Assembly: GCA_016844945.1 (NCBI GenBank)
Contig: JAERTJ010000162.1
Span: 1-64,000, forward strand
Reading direction: 5' to 3'
DNA: 64,000 nt
Source: Fidelibacterota bacterium
Lineage (GTDB): Bacteria > Fidelibacterota > UBA8477 > JABMPR01
Below, in pieces: positions 37,036-47,360 of this stretch. Each line of letters opens with the position of its first letter. Position 1 is the stretch's first letter. Made by a program: the position numbers and the translations under genes. Under the pieces are notes generated by a model. That model did no database searches. It was given only the letters and a program-made list of their open reading frames with translations, and had not been told where the DNA came from.

Positions 37036-38191
37036 GATTGCTCTCAACTGTTCTTGAAATGGAAATGCTTACGATGACACAACCATCATCTTCAGTGGTG
37101 GTCAGGGAGTAATTATCTGGGAAGCGATTTTCCAGTCTTTCCCTGACATTTTTTAGCCCTGTACCTGTACCTGCTGGACGGGTGCGCTCTTCATCATCAT
37201 CCTTTAACCAGGATCCGCTGTTCCGGACGTTGATGATGAGTTCATTCGATATCACTTTTGCCTGGATACCAATTTTTAGTGGCATTTCTGACGTCTTCAT
37301 CCCGTACTTGACAGCATTTTCAACCAGGGGGTGTACAAGAAAGCTAGGGATAGGATATTCCTCAGCCAGAGGATCTATCTCAAACTCGACCTGTAAATTC
37401 TCTTCATAGCGCTTTTTCTCTATGGCGAAGTAATGTTTAATCGCGGTGATTTCCTCACTGAAAACCACATCACCATTGTTTTTGCTTACCAGGGAATAAC
37501 GCAGGAGTTCAGCCAGCTCAGTGACCATGTCCCTGGCCTTGTCCTTGTCTTCGAGAATCAAGGCACGAATGGAGTTTAGGGAGTTAAATAGAAAATGGGG
37601 GTTAAGCTGATATCGGAGCATCTGCAGCTGAGCACTGTGAGCCAGTAATTCAGCTTTCTCCGTCCGCTGGATTTGTTCATTCCATTGACGCCAGAAATTG
37701 ATCAGGAAATAGAGCGTGGACCAGGTAAAGAGGATAAAGGCATTCCAGTAAATCTGACCAATGTTGCCACGGGTGGTAATTTTATCCAGGGCTTTTTGAA
37801 ATTTTTCAATGCCATAAATGGGATAGGAAACAAAACGATCCACATATAACCAAATCACAGCAAAAGTCACTGAAGTCAGAATGACGATTGCAGAAACATT
37901 CAGGATTGACCGATGCTGATAATCCAATTTCTGGTAAATCTTACGCATGACAATGGTCACCAGGAACGCCACCATATATGTAACTGAGAAACCAAATATG
38001 TTTGCGGCATCCAGATCTTTATATGAATAATAGATCAGATAGTAAATAACCCCATATAAAGCCCATCCGGATATCTGAAGCACCCAGAACAGTGAAAGTT
38101 TGCTTGGTTGGGTATTAATCTTCATATCAGTTGATAGTTTCTGTCTGGTTTTTGAGGAGATCGTATCGCGAGGTTTGGTTTCGAGATTCAT
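37028..38191 (-). CDS. LytS/YehU-type sensor histidine kinase
   Basis: A 387-residue membrane kinase. Four membrane helices fill residues ~30-175 (ISGWALYGVIYYLIYY, FSVTYMVAFLVTIVMRK, SILNVSAIVILTSVTFAVIW, WNAFILFTWSTLYFLINFW). The His_kinase motif follows (YQLNPHFLFNSLNSIRAL), then the ATPase domain (HPLVENAVKYG, GTGLKNVRERL). There is no separate periplasmic sensor domain. The start is uncertain between ATG 38191 and ATG 38125; neither has a clear ribosome-binding site. Upstream partner of the LytTR regulator. Confidence 0.92.
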   Translation of the reverse strand: MNLETKPRDTISSKTRQKLSTDMKINTQPSKLSLFWVLQISGWALYGVIYYLIYYSYKDLDAANIFGFSVTYMVAFLVTIVMRKIYQKLDYQHRSILNVSAIVILTSVTFAVIWLYVDRFVSYPIYGIEKFQKALDKITTRGNIGQIYWNAFILFTWSTLYFLINFWRQWNEQIQRTEKAELLAHSAQLQMLRYQLNPHFLFNSLNSIRALILEDKDKARDMVTELAELLRYSLVSKNNGDVVFSEEITAIKHYFAIEKKRYEENLQVEFEIDPLAEEYPIPSFLVHPLVENAVKYGMKTSEMPLKIGIQAKVISNELIINVRNSGSWLKDDDEERTRPAGTGTGLKNVRERLENRFPDNYSLTTTEDDGCVIVSISISRTVESNHG

Positions 38192-38520
38192 ATTCTACAA
38201 TTTCAACGTCAAAAAGGTGACCTGCCAGTTTTTTCTTCTCCAACCTACCATTAATTCCAGTATCAGTTCTGGCTAAGCAAGGGTCATCAGGTCGGACCAT
38301 CCAATCCTCCTGGATTGGACTATTACTGGGCTGGTAGCTTTTTTGTGAAATACTCATTTCATGTACACTCAAGCGTTTGTTGTCCTGCCTTCGATTTTCC
38401 TTTTCACACGAATATCCTCAATAAGTGATGGTTCCGTCTCTTAATTCTGTGGCTAATCTAGGTGATGAAGGGGTATAAATATTGGGATTTAGACCAACGG
38501 TACTTTATCCCGCCGAGCGG
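38192..38520. other. Intergenic region, 329 bases
   Basis: Spacer between the GT39-like gene and the sensor kinase gene, both leftward. It must hold the kinase promoter. One open frame of about 80 codons crosses it on the minus strand but has no ribosome-binding site or recognisable domain. I see no hairpin terminator or repeat. Confidence 0.4.
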
Positions 38521-39768
38521 TTAGAACAAGATACCAATTAATTGCTTCAAATTAGCCATCAGGGGAATGGCGTGCTGGGTAGGGTTGCTCCAGGGATTAA
38601 TCTGGCCGATAAGAGCGATAAGTATAGCCAGGGTTGATACACCCCAAACAAGTCTTTGATTTACTTTGAATCCCTGTGAGGGAGCCAACATGAAAACGAA
38701 AAACCCGAGCAGAGGAATAAAGGAGACAAACCAGCGTATACTGTAACTCCAACCGCCATAGTTGGAGCTAAACAAAAAGTAATAAAGCATGATGATCAGA
38801 GTTCCTGTAAGAGTCACCATAAGTTCCAGCTTCAGTGGGTTCTCCTTGAGAAGGTAATTCACTGCTGTTGGAATGAGAAGTATCAGAATTGGATGGTACC
38901 AGATAAAACCCTTCAAACCCAATAGACTCAAAAAACCATATTTGATCGTAAAAATAAATGAATTGATACTTACACCGGAGAGTTCAGGATTATTGGTCCA
39001 CGTCGAGCCTTCAAACTGGAAAAATTCAGGCACGATTTGAAGGGGAAGTAAGGTGCCCCCGATCGCGTAGTTTATGAGAGCATGAATTCCCAATGGTACG
39101 CAGGCTGCACCAGCAAAAACCAGAATCATCTGGCTCCACCCAAATCTCTTGATAACCAATCCAGAAAAACCGACCAGGAAAATGGTAACAGGGATATCCA
39201 TACTGGCTGCCAGACCAAAAAAGAATCCGGACCAGATCAAGGTCATTAGGTTTGGGCTCTCTTTGGATTTTAGAAAAAACATCAGGGCTATCATGAGCGC
39301 AGATCCAGCCAGACTATGATTATTAAAGGTTGCCGACCAGGTAAATGACAGAGAAGCAAAGGCATAAATAGCCACGAGTTGAGGGATCTCATTTTGGTTG
39401 ACCGAAGTAAAGGAGATGGCTCGATGAAAGGCGAGAACGCTAGCTATCCAGAAGAACTTTACAGTAAGCAGGATGATGAGGTAGTAGCTGAGATTCCATC
39501 CAAAATCAAGTTTAAATCCGAGAAGATTCAGGGGGGCGTAAACCATGGCAGCCAGCAGGGAAGGCAGGGGAGGTTTATCCGAATAAAAGTGCCCATCAAT
39601 AAAGACTTTATCTCCACCCTCGACAAAGACACTCCTGTCAATTTTAAAACTACCATTCTCGACGATGGACTGAGTGAGAGCCATTCGACTCGCTTCATTC
39701 CAGCCATTGATTCTGGGATTGATTGTGATAAGACTGACCAGGATCAGGAGGAGTGTTAAACGCCGCAA
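38521..39768 (-). CDS. GT39/PMT-like integral membrane glycosyltransferase-type protein
   Basis: A 415-residue polytopic membrane protein with about ten helices. Near the N-terminus is DGHFYSDKPPLPSLLAA, the SDKPP-type loop typical of ArnT/GT39-like transferases, preceded by NEASRMALTQSIVENGSF. These enzymes use polyprenyl-phosphate sugars to glycosylate lipids or proteins outside the membrane. It is at the short end for the family and lacks a large C-terminal domain. Neighbours give no hint of the acceptor. The exact activity is unproven. Confidence 0.72.
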   Translation of the reverse strand: MRRLTLLLILVSLITINPRINGWNEASRMALTQSIVENGSFKIDRSVFVEGGDKVFIDGHFYSDKPPLPSLLAAMVYAPLNLLGFKLDFGWNLSYYLIILLTVKFFWIASVLAFHRAISFTSVNQNEIPQLVAIYAFASLSFTWSATFNNHSLAGSALMIALMFFLKSKESPNLMTLIWSGFFFGLAASMDIPVTIFLVGFSGLVIKRFGWSQMILVFAGAACVPLGIHALINYAIGGTLLPLQIVPEFFQFEGSTWTNNPELSGVSINSFIFTIKYGFLSLLGLKGFIWYHPILILLIPTAVNYLLKENPLKLELMVTLTGTLIIMLYYFLFSSNYGGWSYSIRWFVSFIPLLGFFVFMLAPSQGFKVNQRLVWGVSTLAILIALIGQINPWSNPTQHAIPLMANLKQLIGILF

Positions 39769-39929
39769 ATAAATATCATATTCTCCGTCATAATTTTTTA
39801 CTCTTAACTGACCAACATCCCAACCTATTACTCCATGTCCTTAATGCCTAGATTTTTTCAAGTGAGTCAATTCAAACAGTGAAAATTTTCCGCTTCCACA
39901 GGCAACGCAATGTGGCTAGACTGGTGAGC

Positions 39930-40643
39930 ATGAATCTGATTTTGCTAAAACATGACGATTTTATTGCTGAAGATCGAGTTCGTCTCAGTGGACGCAGGAT
40001 GGAACACATCCGTACAATCCACCGTGCTGAAGTTGACACTACACTGCGTGTTGGACGAATAAATGGCAAGATGGGTCTTGGAATGATCACCCGGATTGAT
40101 TCCGATTTTGTTGAACTGGATGTTGACCTCACCCAGCCACCCCCGGAGAGACTCCCCGTTACACTTTTACTGGCACTTCCACGTCCCAAGATGCTGAGAC
40201 GAGTGTTGCAGAGTGTTACCTCATTGGGTGTCAAACAGATCTATCTGATCAGCACCCATCGAGTGGAAAAGAGTTTTTGGCTCAGTCCCCTCCTGGATTC
40301 TGAGAATCTCCATGAACAGCTGTTGTTTGGGCTGGAACAGGCACGTGATACATTCTTGCCGGAAGTCCATCTCCGCAAGCTTTTCAAGCCTTTTGTTGAA
40401 GATGAATTGCCAGAACTAATCAAAGGAACAAAAGCACTGGTCGCCCATCCAGGCAGTGAAGAATCTCCACGATTAGAGCCTGGTCTGGCCACCACCCTTG
40501 CCGTCGGTCCAGAAGGCGGCTTTATTCCCTACGAAGTTGATAAGTTGGTCGATTGTGGTTTTACTGCTTTCAGTCTGGGCGAAAGAATTTTGAGAGTAGA
40601 GACAGCCGTCCCGGTCTTGCTAGCTAAAGTTTATTCTATTTGA
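39930..40643 (+). CDS. rsmE: 16S rRNA (uracil-1498-N3)-methyltransferase
   Basis: A 237-residue SPOUT-class methyltransferase that methylates U1498 of 16S rRNA. I place the start at ATG 39930 (GGTGAG just upstream) because homologues of this subgroup begin MNLIL-; an in-frame GTG at 39879 would add 17 unlikely residues. The N-terminal PUA-like domain is followed by the knotted SAM-binding core: LLALPRPKMLRRVL, the GPEGGF motif and the C-terminal FSLGERILRVETAVP signature, all typical of RsmE. It is a single gene convergent with recQ. Confidence 0.95.
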   Translation: MNLILLKHDDFIAEDRVRLSGRRMEHIRTIHRAEVDTTLRVGRINGKMGLGMITRIDSDFVELDVDLTQPPPERLPVTLLLALPRPKMLRRVLQSVTSLGVKQIYLISTHRVEKSFWLSPLLDSENLHEQLLFGLEQARDTFLPEVHLRKLFKPFVEDELPELIKGTKALVAHPGSEESPRLEPGLATTLAVGPEGGFIPYEVDKLVDCGFTAFSLGERILRVETAVPVLLAKVYSI

Positions 40644-40687
40644 TTCTCGCGCTTATTTTTAGTTATATCTGTTCCCACCTGAATTGA

Positions 40688-42874
40688 TCATTCTGAACTC
40701 GATGCTTTAGAAATCAAATGGAGACGAATTATCTGGAGCTCATCATAACTGACTTTCCCACTGAGTGATTTGAAAATTGGTCGCAAGACAGAGGTGCCAT
40801 GCTCTTGAAAAGCAACCATTGCAGCTTCTAATGATGCATCAGATAGTGATAACATTTTTAGGAACTCATCACCATCCCGTAGTGGGTTCCCTTCTGTGGA
40901 ATAAATGAATAAATGGTTTATTACTGTTCCCGTTTGGATATTGAATTCACTGATAAGGTCGTTCACAGAAACCCCATCATTGTATTTTTCTCCAATAACC
41001 TGATGCCGGGGTTTACCGATTCGTTTGGATTTCTTCGCAGAAATGGTTCGGGTCGTTTGTTTAGATTTTTCCTCGAATTGATGCTCCTGAGCATACCGTG
41101 TGATTTCATCGATAAAGGGTTGACCATATTTGCTACATTTAACGGAACCCACACCATGCAACTGCAGCAAAGCATTTTCAGACTGAGGATAGTAAGTGGA
41201 CATTTCAATCAATGTTTTATCAGGGAATATCACATAAGGTGGAACATTTGATTCGTCTGCCACACTTTTGCGTAGCTGTCTCAAACTTTCAAACAGTGAA
41301 GAGTCATAATCCTGTTTTACTTCTGTTCGAGTCGTCTTTTTCTGCTGTACTTCCATTTTGGCTGAGAATGATTGGTCTCCCCGCAGAACATCCCATGCTC
41401 TGGAGGTCAGTTTGAGGCTGCCATGGTTCATATCCTGTTCAAGCAATCCTTTCTGGAGCAACTGTCTGGAAAGATAAAACCACTGCTGCTTTGAAAGAGC
41501 CATTCCAATACCGTATGTAGACAGATTGTTGTGGGAAAATTTGAGGATTTTTTGGGACTTGGAACCACGCAAAATATCTATGATATGACCGGCTCCAAAA
41601 ATTTCCCCAGAGTGCTTCATGCAGGAAAGAAATTGCTGGGCTGGAATAGTAAGGTCAATCGTTTCGCTGCTTTCTTCCAAACAATTATCGCACATACCAC
41701 AGTTTTTTGTCTGAACTTTCTCACCAAAATATTGCAAGAGGGGAATGCGCCTGCAGTCATCGTTTTCAGCATATCCAATCAGAGCGTTTAATTGAGAGCT
41801 GGCAATGACTTGCTCATTTTGGGTCTTCTGGCGGATAAAATATTTAATCCTTTGAATATCCCCGTAACTAAAGAGGAACAGGCAATCCGCTCTTAACCCA
41901 TCTCGACCTGCGCGACCAATCTGCTGATAATAACTCTCAATGTTATTGGGTAAATCAAAATGCAAAATGAATCTGACATTGGGTTTATTGATCCCCATTC
42001 CGAATGCAATTGTTGCTACCATGATCTGGGTGTCATCTTTAATAAAACTTGCCTGGTTTTGTTGCCGCTCTTCAGCGGAAAGGCCAGCATGGTATGGTTT
42101 GACTGAATAACCTTCTTCTTCCAGAAAGATAGTCATTTCATCCACTTGCTTTCTCGATAGACAATAAATGATTCCAGATTGCCTGGGAAATTTATCCAGA
42201 AACTGAAGGGTTTGCTCAGCGGCTTGCTTTTTTTGTTTTATCTCAAGGTATAGATTTTCCCGGTTGAAACTGGCAATAAAACTGGCAGATTCCTCAAACT
42301 GAAGCGATGTCCGAATATCCTGCTGAACTCGTTGGGTAGCTGTGGCTGTCAGCGCAAGACACACTGATTGCGGAAATCGGTTTCTTAGAGCAACAAGCTG
42401 ACGGTATTCTGGACGAAAATCATGACCCCATTCGCTGATGCAATGCGCTTCATCAATGGTAAAGTAGTCAACATTCTGGGTGGCGAGGAGGGAAAGCGTC
42501 CGCTCCATCAACAATGTTTCTGGTGCCAGATAGAGGAGGCTGATTTTGTTTTCCTTGATGCGTTTCACATTGTTTTTGTATTTTTCAGGAGATAGTGAGC
42601 TGTTGAGCATGAGCGCTTCTATCCCGAGAGCTTCTAACTGTCTGACCTGGTCTTCCATCAAAGAAATAAGGGGAGAAACGACAATAGTGAGTCCTTCAAA
42701 CAGCAAGGCGGGAATCTGATAGCAAATTGACTTGCCCCCACCTGTAGGCATTATTACCAGTGTATCTTTTTTTTTGAGTACGTTCTCAATGACATCCATT
42801 TGGAGGGGGCGGAATTCATCGTAACCAAAAGTTGTTTTGAGGATTAGTTTCGCTTTTTGAATCTTATCTATCAT
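40688..42874 (-). CDS. recQ: ATP-dependent DNA helicase RecQ
   Basis: A 728-residue 3'-5' DNA helicase. Motif I is PTGGGKSICYQ, motif II is the DEAH box in TIDEAHCISEWGHDFRPEY, and motif VI is QIGRAGRDG. The RecQ C-terminal zinc site (CRRIPLLQYF then CGMCDNCLE) and winged helix follow, and an HRDC domain (residues ~545-620) lies near the end with an extra ~100-residue tail that includes an HTH-like segment (VSVNDLISEFNIQTGTVINH). It acts in recombination repair. Transcribed alone. Confidence 0.97.
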   Translation of the reverse strand: MIDKIQKAKLILKTTFGYDEFRPLQMDVIENVLKKKDTLVIMPTGGGKSICYQIPALLFEGLTIVVSPLISLMEDQVRQLEALGIEALMLNSSLSPEKYKNNVKRIKENKISLLYLAPETLLMERTLSLLATQNVDYFTIDEAHCISEWGHDFRPEYRQLVALRNRFPQSVCLALTATATQRVQQDIRTSLQFEESASFIASFNRENLYLEIKQKKQAAEQTLQFLDKFPRQSGIIYCLSRKQVDEMTIFLEEEGYSVKPYHAGLSAEERQQNQASFIKDDTQIMVATIAFGMGINKPNVRFILHFDLPNNIESYYQQIGRAGRDGLRADCLFLFSYGDIQRIKYFIRQKTQNEQVIASSQLNALIGYAENDDCRRIPLLQYFGEKVQTKNCGMCDNCLEESSETIDLTIPAQQFLSCMKHSGEIFGAGHIIDILRGSKSQKILKFSHNNLSTYGIGMALSKQQWFYLSRQLLQKGLLEQDMNHGSLKLTSRAWDVLRGDQSFSAKMEVQQKKTTRTEVKQDYDSSLFESLRQLRKSVADESNVPPYVIFPDKTLIEMSTYYPQSENALLQLHGVGSVKCSKYGQPFIDEITRYAQEHQFEEKSKQTTRTISAKKSKRIGKPRHQVIGEKYNDGVSVNDLISEFNIQTGTVINHLFIYSTEGNPLRDGDEFLKMLSLSDASLEAAMVAFQEHGTSVLRPIFKSLSGKVSYDELQIIRLHLISKASSSE

Positions 42875-43123
42875 AGAATCTCACACTATGCTGAACCTTA
42901 CATTAATAACACGCATTAATCAATGCCATGTCTGTTTCAGTCCAATTGTTACGGGTTGGCAAGTAAAGTATTTCAGGAGACAGAAGATTCACAGATTAAA
43001 AATGGAGAAGGACTTAAAAATTGAACCATTTGGCGAAAGAGAGTGCCATTTATAGATAAATTCGTTCTGAAATCGATCTACCGTTTAACATCGAGCACAA
43101 GAAGCAAAGGGAAGGACAGATCG

Positions 43124-44230
43124 ATGCAATCTGGACAAACAAAAATTTTAAAAGTGGCAATGCTTGTCGTATTGGGATCAATCCTGATGAATTGCAGGGG
43201 CTTGCAAGCCGGGAAAGAATTGGTTTTCGAAAAAATCGAACGTGGACCACTCATCAAAAAAGCCACACGAGCCTATCAGGATGGACATTTTTCAGAAGCT
43301 GGTAAGTATTATGAGAAAGTACTCATGTCAAACCAGGACGATGCCATCGTGGCATATAATCTAGCCTGTTGCTATGCCCTCCAGGGAGATGCGGAAAAGG
43401 CAGCTAGGTTCATCACACATGCCTTTGCAAATGGATTTAGAGACATTGGATTATTTTTTGAGGACAAGGACTTTGACCCGGTTCGTAAAGCGCCTGAATT
43501 CAAGAAAGTTGAGCAGGATATACGGGAGCGGTTCAAAGCTGTAGGTACATTGGATTATGTCGCAGCTTCTTCGATGTTACCGTATCGAATTCGTTTCCCC
43601 CAGGATTATGATGCCAGTAAAAGCTATCCCTTACTCATAGGTATGTATGGTAATGGAGGTAGTTCGGAGGGATTTATTACTCATTACAACAAGTTGAACA
43701 ACCCCCAGGTCATATATGTAACACCAGAAGGACAGTACCCCAGATCCATTAATGTGGGTCCCCAATGGCACTCCCGTACCTGGTCAATCAACCGGGTGGG
43801 TAAGCAAGCCTGGCGCACTGGAGATGAGCTGGTTTCGGATTACATATTGAAGACAATTAAAAAGGTCTCTTCTGAATACAAGGTGTCCGATGTCTATCTC
43901 ATGGGATTCTCACAGGGTGCCGTTTACGCCTATACCATTGGATTGCAGAATCCTGAGCAAATTAAGGGTGTCATCGGATTTAGTGGGTATATGATGGATG
44001 TTGAAGCTGGTAAATCCATCTTAAGCAAGAAAGATGTTGAGCAAGCCAAAGATTTAAGATTGTTTATTGCCCATGGTGTTGATGATGCCGCTATCAGTGT
44101 AGAAACAGCCAGAGAATTAAAAACATTTTTTGAGTCTCAGGGATTTGATCTGACCTACTCAGAGTTTGAGGGTCGGCATGGTGTTAAAGCAGATGTATTC
44201 AATGAAGCTGTGAACTGGATGCAACTATAG
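43124..44230 (+). CDS. TPR-containing lipoprotein with alpha/beta-hydrolase (esterase/PHB-depolymerase-like) domain
   Basis: A 368-residue protein. ATG 43124 has GGA/AAGGA 7 bases upstream and starts a lipoprotein signal (ILKVAMLVVLGSILMNC, lipobox ending Cys), so I prefer it to an in-frame GTG at 43043. Residues ~35-115 look like one or two TPR units (AYQDGHFSEAGKYYEKVL, IVAYNLACCYALQGDAEKAA). The hydrolase domain follows with a nucleophile elbow GFSQGA, an Asp in HGVDDAAIS and the catalytic His in GRHGVKAD. It resembles PHB-depolymerase/feruloyl-esterase-like enzymes. A hairpin terminator follows. Confidence 0.85.
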   Translation: MQSGQTKILKVAMLVVLGSILMNCRGLQAGKELVFEKIERGPLIKKATRAYQDGHFSEAGKYYEKVLMSNQDDAIVAYNLACCYALQGDAEKAARFITHAFANGFRDIGLFFEDKDFDPVRKAPEFKKVEQDIRERFKAVGTLDYVAASSMLPYRIRFPQDYDASKSYPLLIGMYGNGGSSEGFITHYNKLNNPQVIYVTPEGQYPRSINVGPQWHSRTWSINRVGKQAWRTGDELVSDYILKTIKKVSSEYKVSDVYLMGFSQGAVYAYTIGLQNPEQIKGVIGFSGYMMDVEAGKSILSKKDVEQAKDLRLFIAHGVDDAAISVETARELKTFFESQGFDLTYSEFEGRHGVKADVFNEAVNWMQL

Positions 44231-44267
44231 CATTTTTCGGGGTTCATTCTTGGTCGAATGAATAGGG

Positions 44268-44295
44268 GAAGCCACCTTTTGGGGTGGCTTCTTTC
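44268..44295 (+). terminator. Intrinsic terminator
   Basis: GAAGCCACC (44268-44276), loop TTTTGG, GGTGGCTTC (44283-44291), then TTTC. It lies 38 bases after the esterase lipoprotein gene and just before the palindromic repeat cluster. Confidence 0.85.
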
Positions 44296-44310
44296 GTTTA
44301 AAGACCTCTG

Positions 44311-44463
44311 TTGGGCTAAAGCCCTTTTAGATAAAGGTCGCAAAAACCCCGCCCTAAAGGACTGGGTAACAAAGATCCCCGGTTGAAATTAGGGTTTGAT
44401 AACAATCGCCCCGCCCTTTAGGGCGGGGATTGCATATCTAAAAGAAGAGGACTTTAGTCCAAC
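44311..44463. repeat. Palindromic intergenic repeat cluster, two half-elements head to head
   Basis: Two partial copies of the element at 60095-60225. The first, on the minus strand, is 44311-44370: GGGCTTTAGCCC and CCCCGCCCTAAAGGACTGGG with a GTTAC end. The second, on the plus strand, is 44408-44463: CCCCGCCCTTTAGGGCGGGG then GGACTTTAGTCC and AAC. They lie between convergent genes. The GGACTTTAGTCC hairpin overlaps the last codons and stop of aconitase (44454-44456). See the findings for the family description. Confidence 0.85.
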
Positions 44464-47132
44464 AAGGACCGCATCACATACTGGAGGATACCCCCATGAC
44501 GATAATATTCCAGTTCATTGGGTGTATCTATTCTGGTCGTAGCGTCGAAGGAGAACGTTGAACCATCCATGCGACTGCACTTGACTTCAAGCTCTTTTCC
44601 TGGAGCCAGACCATCAGCAATACCAGCGATTGAAAATGTTTCTTCACCCGTGAGTCCCAATCCTTCACGTCCCTCTCCTGCTTTGAACTGCAGGGGTAGA
44701 ACACCCATACCGATCAGGTTGCTTCGATGGATGCGCTCAAAACTCTCAGCAACTACTGCTTTTACTCCCAATAAATAGGTTCCTTTTGCAGCCCAGTCAC
44801 GACTGGAGCCAGTTCCGTACTCTTTGCCTGCGATGACCACAAGAGGTGTCCCTTCTGCTTTGTAAGCCATAGCACCATCAAAAATGGTCGTTACCTCTCC
44901 TTCAGGCAGTTTTTTTGTAAAACCACCCTCAGTCCCAGGGGCTAGCAGGTTGCGAAGACGAATATTAGCAAAGGTACCACGCATCATGACTTCGTGATTT
45001 CCACGACGACTTCCATATGAGTTGAAGTCTTTGACATCGGTTCCCTTTTCAATAAGATATTTTCCTGCAGGCGTGTCAGCTTTGAAAGCACCTGCTGGTG
45101 AAATGTGGTCGGTGGTGACAGAATCTCCAAGGAGTGCCAGGGCGCGGGCATCTTTAATATCGCTTAAAACACCATGTTCTCTGGTCATACCATCAAAAAA
45201 GGATGGCTTGCGGATATAGGTTGAATCTGCTTCCCAGGCGAATGTGTTGCCTTCCGGAACGCTAAGGTTTTGCCAGGCTTGGTCACCACTGAATACATCG
45301 GCGTATTTACTGATAAACTGTTCAGGTTTAACTGCCAGGGCGACAGCATCTGCAATTTCGCTGGACGTTGGCCAGACATCTTTCAAATAGACATCTTTGC
45401 CATCCTTCCCCTGACCCAGTGGCTCATTTGCCAGATCAATATTCATGGTACCAGCCAGGGCATAGGCAACGACCAGTGGGGGAGAAGCCAGATAATTGGC
45501 TTTAACATGGGGATTCACACGACCTTCAAAGTTTCTGTTTCCAGATAGGACCGAGGTGACAACAAGATCACCTGCTTCCACTGCGCTGGCAACGGATGCC
45601 GGGAGAGGACCACTATTACCTATACAGGTTGTACATCCATATCCAACGAGATTGAATTTTAATTGATCCAGGTAGGAAGTAAGACCTGCAGCTTCGAGAT
45701 AGTCTGTAACCACTTTGGATCCAGGGGCAAGACTGGGTTTGACCCATGGTTTTATATCCAGACCCAGATCGATTGCCTTCTTGGCGACGAGACCAGCACC
45801 TACTAGAACGCTGGGGTTGGATGTGTTGGTACAGGAGGTGATAGCTGCAATGACAACATCACCATCTTTAAGGTCATAATCACTGCCTTCAACAGGGGCA
45901 GAACCCTGGCTATCCCCTTTAAGGACTTCAAGGTCTTTGGTCCAGGTGGTTTTGGATTTGCTTAGTTCGATTCTATCCTGGGGACGTTTAGGTCCAGAGA
46001 TTGATGGGACAACTGTGCTCATATCCAGAGACAAATTGGCAGAATATTCTGCTGTGTCTACACCGGCTTCATAATACATACCCTGTGCTTTGGTGTAGGC
46101 TTCTACAAGAGCAACCTGGTTTTCATCTCGTCCACTAAAGCGAAGATATTTAAGTGTGGCAGCATTTACCGGAAAGTAACCCATGGTAGCGCCATATTCA
46201 GGAGCCATGTTGGCAATGGTTGCCTGATCTTCAAGACTGAGGTTGGCAATGCCTTCACCGTAAAACTCCACAAATTTGCCTACAACACCCTGTTCACGCA
46301 GCATTTGAACCACAGTCAGAACCAGATCTGTGGCTGTGGTGCCTTCAGCCATTTCACCTGTGAGTTTGAAACCAACGACTTGTGGAATCAACATGGAGAT
46401 TGGCTGCCCCAACATGGCGGCTTCCGCTTCAATGCCGCCGACACCCCATCCAAGAACACCAAGACCATTGATCATGGTTGTATGGGAGTCTGTACCCACC
46501 AGTGAATCAGGATATATCTGGAATCCGTCATCAGTTTCCCTGTTGAATACAACCTGAGCCAGATATTCAAGATTAATCTGATGGATGATGCCTGTATCTG
46601 GCGGGACAACACGAAAATTTTCAAAAGCACCCTGACCCCAACGCAGGAACCCATAGCGTTCACGATTCCTCTCCATCTCGATTTCTGCGTTGACTGCAAA
46701 GGCTGCTGCGCTACCAAACTTGTCCACCTGGACGGAGTGGTCAATAACCAGGTCGGCTGGCTGAAGTGGATTGATTTTTTCAGGATTTCCACCTAGATCA
46801 GCCATGGTATCTCGCATTACAGCCAGGTCAACCACAGCAGGTACACCCGTAAAATCCTGGAGTAGGACTCGGCTGGGTCTTAGCTGAATTTCATGCGAGG
46901 GTGTTGCCATAGCATCCCAATTAAGAATTGCAGAGACATCATCCGCTGAAACTGTAACATCGTCCTCAAAGCGGAGCATGTTTTCCAGTAGGATTTTATG
47001 TGCAATAGGTAACTTGCTTAATTTGTTATCATTATTAAGTTTGGGGAGCGAAAAATACTCATATTCTTTTCCGTTGAGTTTTAATGTTGATCGTGTTTTG
47101 AAGCTATTCAAGGATTTTGGTTTTCTGGCCAT
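44454..47132 (-). CDS. acnA: Aconitate hydratase A
   Basis: An 892-residue TCA-cycle enzyme (citrate to isocitrate through cis-aconitate) with a 4Fe-4S cluster. I start it at ATG 47132, which has AGGAG 5 bases upstream; an in-frame extension to 47240 has no support. Signatures are [21 protein letters not shown], the cluster cysteine in [12 protein letters not shown], the pair [11 protein letters not shown], and the C-terminal swivel domain ([33 protein letters not shown]). Length matches AcnA/IRP-type enzymes. Its stop codon lies inside a palindromic repeat. It is divergent from the arsR-like gene. Confidence 0.97.
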   Translation of the reverse strand: MARKPKSLNSFKTRSTLKLNGKEYEYFSLPKLNNDNKLSKLPIAHKILLENMLRFEDDVTVSADDVSAILNWDAMATPSHEIQLRPSRVLLQDFTGVPAVVDLAVMRDTMADLGGNPEKINPLQPADLVIDHSVQVDKFGSAAAFAVNAEIEMERNRERYGFLRWGQGAFENFRVVPPDTGIIHQINLEYLAQVVFNRETDDGFQIYPDSLVGTDSHTTMINGLGVLGWGVGGIEAEAAMLGQPISMLIPQVVGFKLTGEMAEGTTATDLVLTVVQMLREQGVVGKFVEFYGEGIANLSLEDQATIANMAPEYGATMGYFPVNAATLKYLRFSGRDENQVALVEAYTKAQGMYYEAGVDTAEYSANLSLDMSTVVPSISGPKRPQDRIELSKSKTTWTKDLEVLKGDSQGSAPVEGSDYDLKDGDVVIAAITSCTNTSNPSVLVGAGLVAKKAIDLGLDIKPWVKPSLAPGSKVVTDYLEAAGLTSYLDQLKFNLVGYGCTTCIGNSGPLPASVASAVEAGDLVVTSVLSGNRNFEGRVNPHVKANYLASPPLVVAYALAGTMNIDLANEPLGQGKDGKDVYLKDVWPTSSEIADAVALAVKPEQFISKYADVFSGDQAWQNLSVPEGNTFAWEADSTYIRKPSFFDGMTREHGVLSDIKDARALALLGDSVTTDHISPAGAFKADTPAGKYLIEKGTDVKDFNSYGSRRGNHEVMMRGTFANIRLRNLLAPGTEGGFTKKLPEGEVTTIFDGAMAYKAEGTPLVVIAGKEYGTGSSRDWAAKGTYLLGVKAVVAESFERIHRSNLIGMGVLPLQFKAGEGREGLGLTGEETFSIAGIADGLAPGKELEVKCSRMDGSTFSFDATTRIDTPNELEYYRHGGILQYVMRSLLD

Positions 47133-47276
47133 GGGGGCTCCTGAAAATTTTAAACAATTCATATATATCTGGCGTGGAAACAAGCAATTTCTTGCCTTGC
47201 CAGTCACCGCAGAAACTAAACTTTTGGCAATCAAAATCAATCGCCTTAAGTACGTGCATTTCGCATTGGTTTACTA

Positions 47277-47319
47277 AAGCACATAATATGCTTGACCTAC
47301 ATAGCGAAATTACTATATT
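47277..47319 (+). promoter_or_regulatory. Candidate promoter and operator of the sulfur cluster
   Basis: An imperfect 17-base palindrome, AAGCACATAATATGCTT (47277-47293), overlaps a TTGACC (47292-47297) that is 16 bases from TATATT (47314-47319). This fits a sigma-70-type promoter with an ArsR-type operator at the -35 box, 42 bases before the arsR start. No other strong signal is visible in the 228-base divergent spacer. Confidence 0.35.
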
Positions 47320-47360
47320 GATGACAGATATTATCACATACGATTGACATTATTAGATTT

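Noticed and set aside
38127-38372. About 80-codon open frame on the minus strand before the sensor kinase
   Set aside because: No ATG with a ribosome-binding site, no domain, and it overlaps the kinase start.
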